This document shows positions 33,930-44,837 of a DNA stretch of 64,000 bases, piece after piece. Each line of letters opens with the position of its first letter. The first letter of the stretch is position 1. The translations under genes and the position numbers were made by a program. Source of the DNA: Nocardia arthritidis. GTDB taxonomy: Bacteria; Actinomycetota; Actinomycetes; Mycobacteriales; Mycobacteriaceae. The stretch spans positions 3,534,001-3,598,000 of the forward strand of contig NZ_CP046172.1 in NCBI RefSeq assembly GCF_011801145.1, in the 5' to 3' direction. Under the pieces are notes generated by a model. That model was not told where the DNA came from, ran no database searches, and was given only the letters and a program-made list of their open reading frames with translations.

Positions 33930-33949
33930 CCACGCCGGATCCGGCGTGG
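33930..33949. terminator. 20-bp perfect palindrome after the PBP gene
   Basis: CCACGCCG-GATC-CGGCGTGG starts 9 nt after the PBP stop and can form an 8-bp stem with a 4-nt loop. No T tract follows. Read as a terminator-like hairpin; an operator for the kinase gene cannot be excluded. Confidence 0.5.
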
Positions 33950-33968
33950 AGGATGCGCTGAGGCCCGC

Positions 33969-33974
33969 TACACT
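33969..33974 (+). promoter_or_regulatory. Candidate -10 box of the Ser/Thr kinase gene
   Basis: TACACT about 20 nt after the palindrome gives the kinase its own promoter with a short leader before GTG 33993. Confidence 0.35.
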
Positions 33975-33992
33975 CGTTCGCGGACCACGCAT

Positions 33993-35663
33993 GTGGTCAA
34001 CACGCGGGATGTCACGATTTCGAGAAGGTTCGGAGTAGGCGCCATCGATACCGGTCAGTTGATCGCGGAGCATTACCGCCTGGTCGAGCGGATTGGTAGC
34101 GGCGGCACAGGCGTTGTTTGGCGTGCCGTCGACGAACGCCTGCAGCGCTCGGTGGCGGTCAAGCAGATCCACGTCAAAGCCAGTCTCCCCGAGGGGGAGC
34201 GCGACGTGTTGCGCCAGCGGGCCATCCGCGAGGCGCGCAACGCGGCGCGATTCCAGCATCCGAACGCCATCGTGGTGTTCGACATCACCGAGCACGACGG
34301 CGATCCGTGCCTGGTCATGGAGTACCTCAAGTCGCGCAGCCTGGCCATGGTGCTATCCGCCCAGGGCACGCTGCCGCTCACCCAGGTCGGCCGGATCGGC
34401 GAACAGGTCGCCTCGGCGCTCATCGCCGCCCATCAGGCGGGCATCGTGCACCGCGACGTGAAGCCGGGCAATGTGCTGCTCGACGATCACGGCACGGTCA
34501 AGATCACCGACTTCGGCATCTCCAGGGCCACCGGCGATGTCACGCTCACCGAGACCGGCCTGATCTGCGGCACCGCCGCCTATCTCGCGCCGGAATGTGC
34601 GCGCGGCGCCGATCCGAGCCCGGCCTCCGACGTGTTCTCGTTGGGCGCCACGCTGTTTCACGCGCTCGAGGGCGAACCGCCCTACGGCGCCAACGCCAAT
34701 CCGCTCGCCGTGCTGTACGCGGCCGCCAACGGTCAGGTCACCGAGCCCAGGAATGCCGGTCCCGCAACGGATTTCCTGCTGCAGCTGCTCAGCCCGGAAC
34801 CGCAGGATCGGCCGACCATGCGGGCCGCCCGCGACTATCTGGCCGCACTCGCCGACGCGGGCCCGGTGCCCGCCGCGGCCGGATTCGTGCCCGCCAGTGA
34901 GGCATTCACGCGCCAGCTGCCCGGCGCGGCGCACGGCGCCACCCGCACCCTGCGCCCCTCCGCCGCGGCGAACAACGGCCAGACCGAACGGATTTCGCGT
35001 CCGCTACCCGTCGCGCCACCTCGCCCGCCGCGACGCAACGGCACCGCGCACCCGAACACCGCGACGCACCCCCAGGCCGCGTCCCACCCCAAAACCCAAA
35101 CCCACCACCGCCCCGCACCCGCCCCCAAATCGGGCGGCAAGCGCAAGGCGGTACTGATCGGCTCGCTGGTCGGCGCCGTCGTCGCGGCGATCGCCATCGC
35201 GGTCGCGTCGCTGAACAGCGGCGGCGGTAGCACGCCGACCGTGCAGGCCGGAGTGCCCGCCACCTCGGCAGGCGGTTCGGTCAGCCCGACCACCAAGGCC
35301 GCCGTCGGCGATACCAAGAGCGTCGGTTCGGCGGATACGCGGCAGGCGATCGACGACACCAAGCGCTTCTACGACACGTTGACCGAATCCGATCCCAGTA
35401 ACGCCTGGAATCAGCTGACGCCCGCCGCCCAACAGGTTTACGGCAGCCAGCAGGCATTCCTGACGTACTGGAAGCAGAACCAGGTGAACACCTTCAACAC
35501 CATCACGCCGGTGAACAGCAGCGGCAGTACCAATTCCGATGGTTCGGTGGAGATCCGGGTCGCCAGCGTGACCTACGAAAACGGGCAGACCAAGTCCGTG
35601 GTGCTGCGATTCGTCAAGGCGAGTAACGGCAAGTTGCTCATCGACACCGACACCCGCGTCTGA
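33993..35663 (+). CDS. Transmembrane Ser/Thr protein kinase (PknB family)
   Basis: Up to 556 residues. The intracellular Hanks-type kinase domain (about 25-285) has the glycine loop IGSGGTGVVWRA, lysine in VAVKQI, catalytic IVHRDVKPGNVLL, DFGIS and an APE-like LAPE. A Pro/His/Thr-rich linker follows, then one membrane helix (about 386-408, VLIGSLVGAVVAAIAIAVASL), then an extracellular NTF2-like domain of about 110 residues with DPSNAWNQLTPAAQQVYGS. There are no PASTA repeats, so it is not the classical PknB. The start is uncertain: GTG 33993 is the first in frame, but the conserved part begins near IDTGQLIAEHYRL. Confidence 0.88.
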   Translation: MVNTRDVTISRRFGVGAIDTGQLIAEHYRLVERIGSGGTGVVWRAVDERLQRSVAVKQIHVKASLPEGERDVLRQRAIREARNAARFQHPNAIVVFDITEHDGDPCLVMEYLKSRSLAMVLSAQGTLPLTQVGRIGEQVASALIAAHQAGIVHRDVKPGNVLLDDHGTVKITDFGISRATGDVTLTETGLICGTAAYLAPECARGADPSPASDVFSLGATLFHALEGEPPYGANANPLAVLYAAANGQVTEPRNAGPATDFLLQLLSPEPQDRPTMRAARDYLAALADAGPVPAAAGFVPASEAFTRQLPGAAHGATRTLRPSAAANNGQTERISRPLPVAPPRPPRRNGTAHPNTATHPQAASHPKTQTHHRPAPAPKSGGKRKAVLIGSLVGAVVAAIAIAVASLNSGGGSTPTVQAGVPATSAGGSVSPTTKAAVGDTKSVGSADTRQAIDDTKRFYDTLTESDPSNAWNQLTPAAQQVYGSQQAFLTYWKQNQVNTFNTITPVNSSGSTNSDGSVEIRVASVTYENGQTKSVVLRFVKASNGKLLIDTDTRV

Positions 35664-35847
35664 CGATCACCTGGCTCGCCGCGTTGTCGGTCAGCGGTGA
35701 CGCGTAGGTGCCGTCGAGGACAGCGGAGGCGACGAGCCAACGGGCGACGCGGATCAGCTGTTCGGGCGGACACCTGCTGATCGATAACGACACCCGCTGG
35801 CCCGATGGGCTGCGCGGGCGTATCGCCGCGCTTCCTCGAGCGTCGGC
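35664..35847. other. Intergenic stretch with short gene-like fragments
   Basis: No complete gene. Around 35768-35800 the plus strand encodes GGHLLIDNDTRW, closely resembling the last residues of the kinase just upstream (NGKLLIDTDTRV). On the minus strand a stop-free stretch ending at the kinase stop reads EQLIRVARWLVASAVLDGTY, protein-like but unassigned. Both may be debris from duplication or deletion. Confidence 0.3.
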
Positions 35848-36758
35848 TTATCCGTCGGATGTACCGCGGATTCGTAACTCATTGTGCGGCACTCGGATTC
35901 CGGTCCAGTCGGCGGTGTGGGCCGTGGTTTCGGTGAGGGTGGTCAGTAGGTGCAGGGCGGTTTCGGTGGCGGAACCGGGTTCGGTGGTGTGCATGATGAG
36001 CGCCTGGTCGGGATCGTCTGGGAGGCGCAGGGTTTCGTAGCCGAGGTCGAGTCGGCCGACCACCGGGTGGCGGTAGGTGTAGCGGCCGTGCGTCTTGTCC
36101 TTGAGTTCGTGTCTGGCCCACAGGGTGCGGAACTCGGGGAGCGGTCGCTCAATTCCTCGATGAGCGAAGCGATTCCGGCGTCGCCCGGATTGCGGGCCGA
36201 ATCGAGGCGCAGATATGCGACCACGTCGGCGGCCTTCGCGGGCCAGTCCTCGTACAGCTCACGCATCCCCTCGTCCAAGAAGACGAGTCTGGCCAGATTG
36301 CGTTCACGCGGTGGCAGCGCGCCGAAATCGGTGATGATCGCGGCCGCCAACGCATTCCAGGCCAGCACGTTCGTGCCGCGGCCGACGATATAGGCGGGGA
36401 CGTCGGCGGCCGTGTCGAGCAAACGGCGCAGCCCGGGCCGCACCCGCTGTTCGGACTCGGGTTCGGCGCCGGACCACGGCCGGGCCAGACGGTAGAAGTG
36501 TTCGCGCTCAGTGGGATTCAAGCGCAGCGCCTGCGCCACCGCGTCCAGCACCGATTCGGAGAAATGCATGGTGCGGCCCTGTTCCAGCCGCACATAGTGG
36601 TCGACGCTCACCCCGGCCAGCATCGCCAGTTCCTCCCGGCGCAGACCCGGCACCCGGCGGCGGGCCCCGTGTTCGGGCAGGCCGACCTCCTTCGGGCTCA
36701 GGCGAGCCCGACGGGACCGCAGGAATTCCCCCAATTCGGCGCGACGATCCAAACTCAT
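35848..36758 (-). pseudogene. XRE/MmyB-type regulator with a one-base frameshift
   Basis: The N terminus is a helix-turn-helix of the MmyB-like regulator family (LGEFLRSRRARLSPKEVGL, RRVPGLRREELAMLAGVS, VRLEQGR). The ligand-binding region reads well to EELSDRSP, where the frame breaks near 36135. The expected continuation EFRTLWARHELKDKTHG, then HPVVGRLDLGYETLRLPDD, lies in another frame and ends at 35848. Inserting one base (CCGAG to CCGGAG on the coding strand) gives an intact protein of about 303 residues. As written, the frame runs on to 35943 with a scrambled tail. It may be a real mutation or a base-call error. Confidence 0.82.
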
Positions 36759-36899
36759 GATCACCAGTATCCGGGAGCCGCCGATCCGGATCCTGGTCGT
36801 GCCGTGCCCAGGCTTACGCGGCGCTGTTCACCACGCTCGAGAGCGCCGAATGTAGTGATCACCGCCGGAACGGTTCCGGCAGATAGGGAGCTGTCACCA

Positions 36900-37187
36900 A
36901 TGACCCTGCACGTCGTCGCCGAATTCCGCGCCGCAACCGGCCAGGAGGACCGCCTGCGCACCGCGTTGGAGGCCATGATCGAACCGACGCTGTCCGAGGC
37001 GGGTTGCCTGGCGTACCAGCCATATATCGATCCCAATGACGCGGCGCACATGGTTCTCGTCGAGGAATGGACGAGCGAGGCGGCGCTGGACGAACATTTC
37101 GCCACCGCACATTTCGCCCATGTGGCGGAGGTGCTGGAGCGGATCCTCGCCGAACCGTTCGTGCTCAGGAAGCTGGTCGCGGCCTGA
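36900..37187 (+). CDS. Antibiotic biosynthesis monooxygenase (ABM/YgiN)-like protein
   Basis: A 95-residue dimeric alpha/beta barrel protein: TLHVVAEFRAATGQEDRL starts the first strand, CLAYQPYIDPND and MVLVEEWTSEAALDEHFAT are the typical later segments. Such proteins are cofactor-free monooxygenases for quinols, or act only as small-molecule binders. ATG 36900 follows AGGGAG. Divergent from the frameshifted XRE regulator, whose family often controls an adjacent enzyme gene. Confidence 0.85.
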   Translation: MTLHVVAEFRAATGQEDRLRTALEAMIEPTLSEAGCLAYQPYIDPNDAAHMVLVEEWTSEAALDEHFATAHFAHVAEVLERILAEPFVLRKLVAA

Positions 37188-37228
37188 TGGCGACGGGGTC
37201 GTCCGTGGTGCGGGCGGCCCCGTCGACA

Positions 37229-37234
37229 TACCCT
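37229..37234 (+). promoter_or_regulatory. Leaderless-type -10 box of the YjbR gene
   Basis: TACCCT ends 7 nt before ATG 37242 and there is no ribosome-binding site in between. Confidence 0.5.
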
Positions 37235-37241
37235 CGTTGCC

Positions 37242-37652
37242 ATGGAAACCCCGGCGGTCGAGCAGGATATCCACGACATCGCCATGTCACTGCCCGAGGT
37301 GACTCGGCTGACCCATGCGGGGGATCTGCCGGTATATCAGGTGAAGCGGAAGTCGTTCGTATTCTTTCGCGGTGCGCGGCCGGACGCGGTCGATCCGGAG
37401 ACCGGTGAGCGGCTGACGGACGTCGTGTGTTTCTTCGTACCGGATGAACACGAGAAGCGGGCGTTGGTGGACGGAGACGGTCCGTTTTTCACGACACCGC
37501 ATTTCGACGGGCATGCGTCGGTGTTGGTGCGGTTGTCCGAGTTACATCGGATCAGCCGGGACGAACTATCCGAAATCATCACCGATGGATGGTTGTGCCG
37601 TGCGCCGAAACGATTGGCGGCGCGCTGGCTGGCCGAGCATTCCGGAGAATAA
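37242..37652 (+). CDS. MmcQ/YjbR-family protein
   Basis: A 136-residue YjbR-fold protein (DUF419): DIAMSLPEVTRLTHAGDLPVYQV near the N terminus, SFVFFRGARPD, and C-terminal ELHRISRDELSEIITDGWLCRAPKRL with the conserved W before the last helix. The family has a double-wing DNA-binding-like fold, but its function is not established. A leaderless start is likely from the -10 box 7 nt upstream. Confidence 0.85.
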   Translation: METPAVEQDIHDIAMSLPEVTRLTHAGDLPVYQVKRKSFVFFRGARPDAVDPETGERLTDVVCFFVPDEHEKRALVDGDGPFFTTPHFDGHASVLVRLSELHRISRDELSEIITDGWLCRAPKRLAARWLAEHSGE

Positions 37653-37884
37653 TTTCGGTACAGGTCCCGCAATCGTTGTCGGCTCGAAGATCTTGGTCCC
37701 GGGCCTCCGGACGGCGGTATATGAAGAAATCGGCTGTCGCGAAGTCGGACTTTCCGGTTCGCCCGAAGAAGATGCTCGTCTCCAGGCCGGATCGCCAGCG
37801 GTTTTCCGGGTCGTTCGACGTGGCAAGTTCGGCCCATCGGTCGAGACGGCGACGTTCAACGAACGCACCGTCCACCACCCGCAC
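37579..37884 (-). CDS. Possible small gene antisense to the YjbR end
   Basis: The gap before hisD contains a minus-strand frame with coding-like codon use: VRVVDGAFVERRRLDRWAEL, then SDFATADFFIYRRPEARDQD. It is not a reverse complement of a known gene for most of its length, overlapping YjbR only at its 3' end. GTG 37884 is a possible start but lacks a clear ribosome-binding site. No family recognised. Weak call; the rest of 37653-37986 shows nothing else except the region just before hisD. Confidence 0.25.
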   Translation of the reverse strand: MRVVDGAFVERRRLDRWAELATSNDPENRWRSGLETSIFFGRTGKSDFATADFFIYRRPEARDQDLRADNDCGTCTEIILRNARPASAPPIVSAHGTTIHR

Positions 37885-37986
37885 CGGATAACCCCTGGCA
37901 CCCGCCCGATACTCTGGTACCGGAACCGAGCGGCAAAAACCGACCGTTCGGCGTCGTAACGCCAGTAGACAAGGATCGTGGACCAC

Positions 37987-40448
<2,462 letters not shown>

Positions 40449-40470
40449 ATCCGCCTGTGGAGGAATAGAT

Positions 40471-41085
40471 ATGAGCCGTACCGCGCGGGTGGAGCGCGTC
40501 ACCAAGGAATCGAATATCGTCGTCGAACTGGACCTCGACGGCACCGGGCGCACCGAGATCGCCACCGGCGTCCCGTTCTACGACCACATGCTGACCGCGC
40601 TCGGCGCGCACGCGAGCTTCGATCTCACGGTGCGAGCCGAGGGCGATATCGATATCGAGGCGCACCACACGGTGGAGGACACCGCCATCGTGCTCGGGCA
40701 GGCGCTCGGACAGGCGTTGGGGGACAAGAGCGGTATCCGCCGCTTCGGCGACGCGTACATCCCGATGGACGAGACCTTGGCGCATGCGGTGGTCGACGTC
40801 TCCGGACGTCCCTACTGCGTGCACACCGGCGAACCGGATCACCTGCTGCACGCGGTGATCCCCGGATCCGGGCCCGGCGCACCGTATTCCACGGTGCTCA
40901 ACCGCCACGTCTTCGAATCGATCGCGTTGAACGCGCGCATCGCCCTGCATGTGCGCGTGCTGTACGGCCGCGACCAGCACCACGTCACCGAGGCCGAATT
41001 CAAGGCGGTGGCAAGGGCTTTGCGTGCCGCGGTGGAACTCGACCCGCGAGTCAGCGGTATCCCGTCGACGAAGGGCGCACTGTGA
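40471..41085 (+). CDS. hisB: Imidazoleglycerol-phosphate dehydratase HisB
   Basis: A 204-residue Mn2+ enzyme, dehydratase only (no phosphatase domain, as in other actinobacteria). [17 protein letters not shown] and [20 protein letters not shown] hold the metal histidines; the second half repeats the pattern with [16 protein letters not shown] and the [12 protein letters not shown] motif. GGAGG precedes the ATG by 7 nt. The end overlaps hisH by 4 nt. Confidence 0.97.
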   Translation: MSRTARVERVTKESNIVVELDLDGTGRTEIATGVPFYDHMLTALGAHASFDLTVRAEGDIDIEAHHTVEDTAIVLGQALGQALGDKSGIRRFGDAYIPMDETLAHAVVDVSGRPYCVHTGEPDHLLHAVIPGSGPGAPYSTVLNRHVFESIALNARIALHVRVLYGRDQHHVTEAEFKAVARALRAAVELDPRVSGIPSTKGAL

Positions 41086-41717
41086 CAACGAAATCCGTCG
41101 TCCTGCTCGACTACGGTTCGGGCAATCTGCACTCGGCCGAGCGCGCGCTGGTCCGGGCGGGCGCTCAGGTCGAGGTCACCGCGGACGCGACCGCGGCCCT
41201 GGCCGCCGACGGCCTGGTGGTACCCGGCGTCGGCGCCTACGCGGCCTGCATGGCCGGACTGCGAAAAGTGCGGGGCGAGCGCATCATCGGTCAGCGCCTG
41301 GCCGGTGGGCGTCCGGTGCTCGGTATCTGCGTCGGCATGCAGATCCTGTTCGAACGCGGCGTCGAATTCGGGGTGGAAACCGAGGGCTGTGCCGAATGGC
41401 CCGGCGTGGTGGAGCGCCTCTCCGCCCCGGTGCTGCCGCATATGGGCTGGAATACGGTGTCCGCGCCGTCCGACAGCGTCCTGTTCGCCGGACTCCCCGC
41501 CGACACCCGCTTCTATTTCGTGCACTCCTACGCCGCCCAAACCTGGGACCTCCCACCCAGCGAACACTTCGCCAACCCCAAACTCACCTGGACCGAACAC
41601 GGCGTCCCGTTCCTCGCCGCCGTCGAAAACGGAGCCCTCTCCGCCACCCAATTCCACCCGGAGAAATCCGGCAACGCCGGAGCCCAGTTGCTGCGCAATT
41701 GGATCGAATCGATCTGA
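41082..41717 (+). CDS. hisH: Imidazole glycerol phosphate synthase subunit HisH
   Basis: The 211-residue glutaminase subunit that supplies ammonia to His[17 protein letters not shown] at the N terminus, the nucleophile Cys in [14 protein letters not shown], and the His/Glu pair in TQFHPEKSG form the class I amidotransferase triad. GTG start inside the hisB stop (GTGA). The his operon breaks here: a MarR gene with its own promoter lies between hisH and hisA. Confidence 0.96.
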   Translation: MTTKSVVLLDYGSGNLHSAERALVRAGAQVEVTADATAALAADGLVVPGVGAYAACMAGLRKVRGERIIGQRLAGGRPVLGICVGMQILFERGVEFGVETEGCAEWPGVVERLSAPVLPHMGWNTVSAPSDSVLFAGLPADTRFYFVHSYAAQTWDLPPSEHFANPKLTWTEHGVPFLAAVENGALSATQFHPEKSGNAGAQLLRNWIESI

Positions 41718-41796
41718 GCCGCCCCGCTACGATCTGATCCCGCGCGGATTCGCCATGACCTGTCTTGATTGCGGGTAACACCAACAACCTTCTTGA

Positions 41797-41802
41797 TACA
41801 TT
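41797..41802 (+). promoter_or_regulatory. Leaderless-type -10 box of the MarR gene in the his cluster
   Basis: TACATT ends 7 nt before ATG 41810. Two CTTGAT copies lie at 41764-41769 and 41792-41797, the second overlapping the -10 box; they may be regulator half-sites. Confidence 0.45.
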
Positions 41803-41809
41803 GGTGCGC

Positions 41810-42262
41810 ATGGAGATCGCGCAGGAGGGTGCGGCGGGCAGGCTGCGCGCGCTGCCCACTCGGCTGGTGAATCAGGTTGCCATCGTGGCGAATCGGGCGA
41901 CCGACCGGGCGCTGGACGCCACCGGTTCGCGGCGGTACCACTACGCGATCCTGGCCACGCTCGGTGAATTCGGACCGGCCAGCCAGGCCGATCTCGGCAG
42001 GCACACCCGCATCGATCGCAGCGATGTGGTGGCCGTGCTGAACGATCTGGCCGTGCGCGGCTATATCGAACGCAGCCCGGACCCGACCGACCGCCGCCGC
42101 AATATCGTCACCATCACTCGGGCGGGCACGGAGCACCTGACCGAGATGGATCAGCATCTGCAGGGCGCGCAGGACGAACTGCTCGCCGCGCTGAACCAGG
42201 AGGAGCGCGCCCAACTCGTCCGGCTGCTGGTCCGCATCCTCGATGATCATTCCCGCGGCTGA
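41810..42262 (+). CDS. MarR-family regulator inserted in the his cluster
   Basis: A 150-residue MarR protein with winged helix QADLGRHTRIDRSDVVAVLNDLAVRGYIE and wing RSPDPTDRRRNIVTITRAG. ATG 41810 is chosen from the -10 box 7 nt upstream; a TTG 45 nt earlier is also in frame. It lies on the his strand between hisH and hisA, where M. tuberculosis has no gene. Target and ligand unknown: it may be a passenger, or may regulate the hisA half. Confidence 0.85.
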   Translation: MEIAQEGAAGRLRALPTRLVNQVAIVANRATDRALDATGSRRYHYAILATLGEFGPASQADLGRHTRIDRSDVVAVLNDLAVRGYIERSPDPTDRRRNIVTITRAGTEHLTEMDQHLQGAQDELLAALNQEERAQLVRLLVRILDDHSRG

Positions 42263-42366
42263 GTTCGATTCCGCCGTGATCACGGTCCGCGAGCTCCTGA
42301 TCTTCACCCGGCGGCCCGCATCCGGCATTTCCGCAGGCCGGAGGTGGGACGCGCGAGGCGGCCGAC

Positions 42367-42372
42367 TAAGCT
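42367..42372 (+). promoter_or_regulatory. Candidate promoter of hisA/priA
   Basis: TAAGCT ends 8 nt before GTG 42381 with no ribosome-binding site, suggesting a leaderless transcript that restarts the his operon after the MarR gene. Confidence 0.5.
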
Positions 42373-42380
42373 GAACAGTC

Positions 42381-43112
42381 GTGAGTCTTGTGCTGCTACC
42401 GGCTGTCGATGTCGCCAATGGAGAGGCCGTGCGCCTCGTGCAAGGGGAGGCGGGTAGCGAAACCAGCTACGGCTCCCCGCGCGAAGCCGCGCTGGCCTGG
42501 CAGGAAGCCGGCGCCGAATGGGTGCATCTGGTGGACCTGGACGCGGCGTTCGGTCGCGGCTCGAACCGGGATCTGCTGGCCGAGGTGGTCGGCGAACTCG
42601 ACGTCAAGGTCGAACTGTCCGGCGGTATCCGGGACGACGAAACGTTGAAGGCCGCGCTGGCCACCGGCTGCGCCAGGGTGAACCTCGGCACCGCGGCGCT
42701 GGAGGATCCGCAGTGGTGCGCCCGCGCCATCGGCGAGTACGGCGAGCGCATCGCGGTCGGGCTCGATGTGCGCATCGTGGACGGTGAGCACCGACTGCGC
42801 GGCCGCGGCTGGGTCAGCGACGGCGGCGACCTGTGGGAGGTGCTCGAACGCCTGGAGCGCGACGGCTGCTCGCGGTACGTGGTCACCGACGTCACCAAGG
42901 ACGGCACCCTGACCGGTCCGAACCTGGACCTGCTGCGCGAGGTGTGCGCGGCCACCGACGCGCCGGTCATCGCCTCGGGCGGCGTCTCGACGATCGCCGA
43001 CCTGGTCGCGATCGCCGAGCTGGTGCCCGACGGCGTCGAGGGCTCGATCGTCGGAAAAGCCTTGTACGCGGGCCGTTTCACGCTGCCCGATGCGCTGGCC
43101 GCGGTGCGCTGA
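42381..43112 (+). CDS. priA: Bifunctional phosphoribosyl isomerase PriA (HisA/TrpF)
   Basis: A 243-residue (beta/alpha)8 isomerase. [18 protein letters not shown] holds the first catalytic aspartate, [13 protein letters not shown] the phosphate loop, and [16 protein letters not shown] the second catalytic aspartate. In actinobacteria this protein serves both histidine (ProFAR isomerase) and tryptophan (PRA isomerase) synthesis. The window's tryptophan genes include trpE, C, B and A but no trpF, consistent with the dual role. GTG start with a leaderless-type promoter. Confidence 0.93.
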   Translation: MSLVLLPAVDVANGEAVRLVQGEAGSETSYGSPREAALAWQEAGAEWVHLVDLDAAFGRGSNRDLLAEVVGELDVKVELSGGIRDDETLKAALATGCARVNLGTAALEDPQWCARAIGEYGERIAVGLDVRIVDGEHRLRGRGWVSDGGDLWEVLERLERDGCSRYVVTDVTKDGTLTGPNLDLLREVCAATDAPVIASGGVSTIADLVAIAELVPDGVEGSIVGKALYAGRFTLPDALAAVR

Positions 43113-43118
43113 ACGTCG

Positions 43119-43940
43119 ATGACTGCGGCTTCCGAACTACCGGCGCTGCTCGCCGTCGCGAGCGAAGTCCTCGACGCGGTGCGCCCGCGTTTCCTCGAGG
43201 GTGTCGGCGCACCTAGCGCGGTGACCAAGGGCCGCAACGACTTCGCCACCGAATTCGATCTGGAGTTGGAGCGCACCGTCTCCGAGGAACTGGCCCGGCG
43301 CACCGGAATCGAGGTGCACGGTGAGGAATTCGGCGGGCCGCAGCTCACCGCGGGCACCGCGTGGGTGCTCGACCCGATCGACGGAACCTTCAATTACTCA
43401 CAGGGACACCCGCTTTCGGGCATGCTGCTGGCGCTGGTGCGCGACGGCGAACCGGTGCTCGGGCTGACCTGGCTGCCCATGCTCGACCGCAGATACGCCG
43501 CGGTGCGCGGCGGTCCGGTGCTGCTGGACGGGCAGGCGCTGCCGCCGCTGCCGCGCGGCAAACTGGCCGAGGCGATGATCGGATTCGGCACCTTCAACGT
43601 CGATTCCAAGGGCCGCATCCCCGGACAGTTCCGCTTCGACCTGCTCGGCCCGCTGAGCAGGCTGTCCTCCCGAGTGCGCATGCACGGGTCGACCGGAATC
43701 GATCTGGCCTTCACCGCGTCCGGAGTGCTCGGTGGCGCAGTCGTTTTCGGCCATCACCCGTGGGATAACGCCGCCGGTGTCGCGCTGGTGCGGGCCGCGG
43801 GCGGCGTTGTCACCGACCTGTCCGGTGAGCCGTGGACCATCACCTCCGGTTCGGTGCTCGCCGCCGCGCCCGGGGTGCACGAAGAACTGCTCGAGCTGAT
43901 CTGCACGGTCGCAGAGGAAGATTTGAGGAACGACGAATGA
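43119..43940 (+). CDS. impA: Inositol monophosphatase-family phosphatase (ImpA; possible histidinol phosphatase)
   Basis: A 273-residue Mg2+-dependent phosphatase. WVLDPIDGTFNYSQG (DPIDGT) and HHPWDNAAGVALVRAAGG (WDXAAG) are the two metal-binding signatures; GEEFGG carries the usual Glu pair. In M. tuberculosis impA lies in the same place, between hisA and hisF. Corynebacterial HisN, a histidinol-phosphate phosphatase, belongs to this superfamily, and HisB here lacks a phosphatase domain, so a role in histidine synthesis is reasonable but unproven. Confidence 0.85.
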   Translation: MTAASELPALLAVASEVLDAVRPRFLEGVGAPSAVTKGRNDFATEFDLELERTVSEELARRTGIEVHGEEFGGPQLTAGTAWVLDPIDGTFNYSQGHPLSGMLLALVRDGEPVLGLTWLPMLDRRYAAVRGGPVLLDGQALPPLPRGKLAEAMIGFGTFNVDSKGRIPGQFRFDLLGPLSRLSSRVRMHGSTGIDLAFTASGVLGGAVVFGHHPWDNAAGVALVRAAGGVVTDLSGEPWTITSGSVLAAAPGVHEELLELICTVAEEDLRNDE

Positions 43941-43997
43941 CACCGCCGCGTGAATGTCAGGCCCGGAGGCGGCAGCTTGCGTAACCACGGAGGGACC

Positions 43998-44786
43998 ATG
44001 AACGCGGCAAATCAAACACTGGCAGTGCGGGTGATTCCGTGCCTCGACGTCGACGCGGGCCGGGTGGTCAAGGGCGTCAACTTCGAAAACCTCCGTGACG
44101 CGGGCGATCCCGTGGAACTGGCGGCCGCCTACGACGCGCAGGGCGCCGACGAGCTGACCTTCCTCGACGTCACCGCGTCCACCGGCGACCGGGGCACCAT
44201 GATCGATGTGGTGACCCGTACGGCGGAACAGATTTTCATTCCGCTCACCGTCGGCGGCGGCGTGCGCACGGTCGAGGATGTGGACCGGCTGCTGCGCGCG
44301 GGCGCGGACAAGGTTTCGGTGAATACCGCCGCGATCGCCAGGCCCGAGGTTTTGCGCGAGATGTCGGAGCGGTTCGGCTCGCAGTGCATCGTGCTCTCGG
44401 TGGACGCGCGCACGGTGCCCGACGGGCAGCCCGATACGCCGTCGGGCTGGGAGGTCACCACGCACGGCGGTAAGCGCGGTACCGGGATCGATGCAGTCGA
44501 ATGGGCCGTGCGCGGTGCGGAATTGGGTGTCGGCGAGATCCTGCTGAACTCGATGGACGCCGACGGCACCAAGGCGGGTTTCGATCTGCCGATGATCCGC
44601 GCCGTGCGCGCCGCGGTGACGGTGCCGGTGATCGCGAGCGGCGGCGCGGGCGCGGTCGAACATTTCGCGCCCGCCGTGCACGCGGGTGCCGACGCGGTGC
44701 TGGCGGCGAGCGTCTTCCACTTCGGCGATATGACGATCGGTGAGGTGAAGAACGCGATGCGCGCGGAGGGCATAGTCGTCCGCTAG
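43998..44786 (+). CDS. hisF: Imidazole glycerol phosphate synthase subunit HisF
   Basis: The 262-residue cyclase subunit partnering His[21 protein letters not shown] with the first catalytic Asp, [29 protein letters not shown], and [15 protein letters not shown] with the second Asp are all conserved. ATG 43998 follows GGAGGG at 3 nt; the longer frame has no family support. Confidence 0.96.
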   Translation: MNAANQTLAVRVIPCLDVDAGRVVKGVNFENLRDAGDPVELAAAYDAQGADELTFLDVTASTGDRGTMIDVVTRTAEQIFIPLTVGGGVRTVEDVDRLLRAGADKVSVNTAAIARPEVLREMSERFGSQCIVLSVDARTVPDGQPDTPSGWEVTTHGGKRGTGIDAVEWAVRGAELGVGEILLNSMDADGTKAGFDLPMIRAVRAAVTVPVIASGGAGAVEHFAPAVHAGADAVLAASVFHFGDMTIGEVKNAMRAEGIVVR

Positions 44787-44837
44787 CGGGAATCGGCCCG
44801 GCGGGAATGTCATCGGATCGACGCGGTTACATCAGGG

